A stretch of 64,000 nucleotides of DNA, taken from Platanthera guangdongensis (Eukaryota; Streptophyta; Magnoliopsida; Asparagales; Orchidaceae). This document shows positions 63,541-64,000 of the stretch, in pieces. The notes under the pieces were generated by a model. It worked only from the letters and a program-made list of their open reading frames with translations, ran no database searches and was not told the origin of the DNA. A program made the position numbers and the translations under genes. The stretch is taken from positions 1-64,000 of the forward strand of contig CM077150.1 in the NCBI GenBank assembly GCA_039583875.1, in the 5' to 3' direction. How positions within the stretch are numbered: position 1 is the stretch's first letter; each line of letters starts with the position of its first letter.

Positions 63541-64000
63541 GTGCTGAAAAATTGAGATCAAGATATGACTTAGGTCCCACCTTAGTATTCTTTAATCTCT
63601 TAGTCTTGCCCTGCCTTTATGCACCATCCGTATAGGGCTAGCGGACTTGACCTTATTTATGTTGATTTTGACAGTTCTTAACATGCCTATGAACTCGGGC
63701 AGTGTCTTGTCAATTTTATTCACGTTATAGTTCAAGACGAATTGCTCATAACTGTCCGACAATGATTGCAAGATCATATCAGTGGCTAACTCTTGACCTA
63801 AGGGAAATCCCAATCTTTCAAGGTTCTCGATATACGATTATCTTGAATATGCGTGTCCCTATTGGGTCTTGAGCTCTCATCTTGCACTGAAATAATGCCC
63901 GAGAGATGTCAAACCTCTCTTGTCGAACTTGTCTTTGAAACATTTTCTTCAGGTGCTCGACCATGTCATAACAACTCATGTTCTCATGTTGCTTCTGAAA
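63541..64000 (-). pseudogene. copia gag C-terminal part
   Basis: Minus strand 63813-63592: GFPLGQELATDMILQSLSDS, YEQFVLNYNVNKIDKTLPEF, LRTVKININK, the usual copia gag (UBN2-type) capsid end. Further upstream to 64000 the frame is shifted (MSCYDMVEHLKKMFQRQV-like reading and ERFDISRALFQ). The start lies beyond the window. Confidence 0.85.

Larger units (their letters stand above)
43330..64000 (-). mobile_element. Ty1/copia retrotransposon, minus strand, split by a LARD
   Basis: Reading on the minus strand from 64000: gag, zinc knuckle, protease, integrase, RT, (15.5-kb insertion 61174-45657), rest of RT, RNase H, polypurine tract (44360-44376) and 3' LTR (44359 to about 43330). The gag-PR-INT-RT-RH order is diagnostic of copia. 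The 5' LTR lies beyond the window. Removing the insertion and one atata copy rejoins the RT reading. Several catalytic residues are lost, so the copy is dead. Confidence 0.93.

Overview
The window is a piece of a flowering-plant nuclear genome. It holds one recognisable host gene, the 5' part of a xylulose kinase gene (FGGY family, + strand, three exons between 40188 and 41918), with GT-AG introns and one GC donor. Almost everything else is transposable-element sequence, much of it nested. I cannot name the species.

Left part (1-11514): the 3' end of a decayed Ty3/gypsy chromovirus with chromodomain and a short LTR (1-2906); sequence I could not assign (2907-4415); two abutting hAT-type elements (4416 to about 6150), the second with a BED zinc-finger exon; an LTR fragment with 30-bp repeats; a copia RNase H relic on the minus strand; two ~1.05-kb direct repeats (6957-7987, 8997-10089) around a tandemly doubled 340-bp unit; and a + strand fragment with an intron-like gap and a coiled-coil ORF.

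Middle part (11515 to about 36240): an old Tekay/Del-like chromovirus (protease, RT, RNase H, integrase, 3' LTR) broken by three later insertions, each with target-site duplications: a 14.8-kb Tat-lineage Ty3/gypsy element (12694-27508, two 742-bp LTRs, TSD gtatc), a reverse-oriented solo LTR (29267-30167, TSD aacat/aagat) and a DUF659-type hAT transposon (30908-35423, TSD gttatgat). Between integrase and 3' LTR the Tat element carries a 2.7-kb array of ~72-bp repeats and then, on the opposite strand, two protein-coding units. Each has its own TATA box, and together they have three frame-consistent introns of 74-86 bp. These antisense spliced genes are the most unusual content of the window.

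Right part (36728-64000): an Ac-like hAT (36728-39872, TSD 7/8) lies 315 bp upstream of the xylulose kinase start codon. After exon 3 the gene runs into repeats, and no further exon is visible in the remaining 22 kb. A minus-strand Ty1/copia element (about 43330 to beyond 64000) is split by a 15.5-kb insertion (45657-61174, TSD atata) that is itself a LARD: 2.56-kb LTRs and only 1.25 kb of non-coding interior. One LARD LTR is split by a very young but coding-defective chromovirus (46374-55515, two 2304-bp LTRs with about ten differences, TSD ttttg). The copia RT carries a block of telomere-like repeats in place of a catalytic segment.

Relative order from the nesting: copia first, then LARD, then chromovirus on the right; Tekay-like element first, then Tat element, solo LTR and hAT on the left. 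Apart from xylulose kinase, the coding regions seen are transposon proteins, most with stops, frameshifts or lost catalytic residues.
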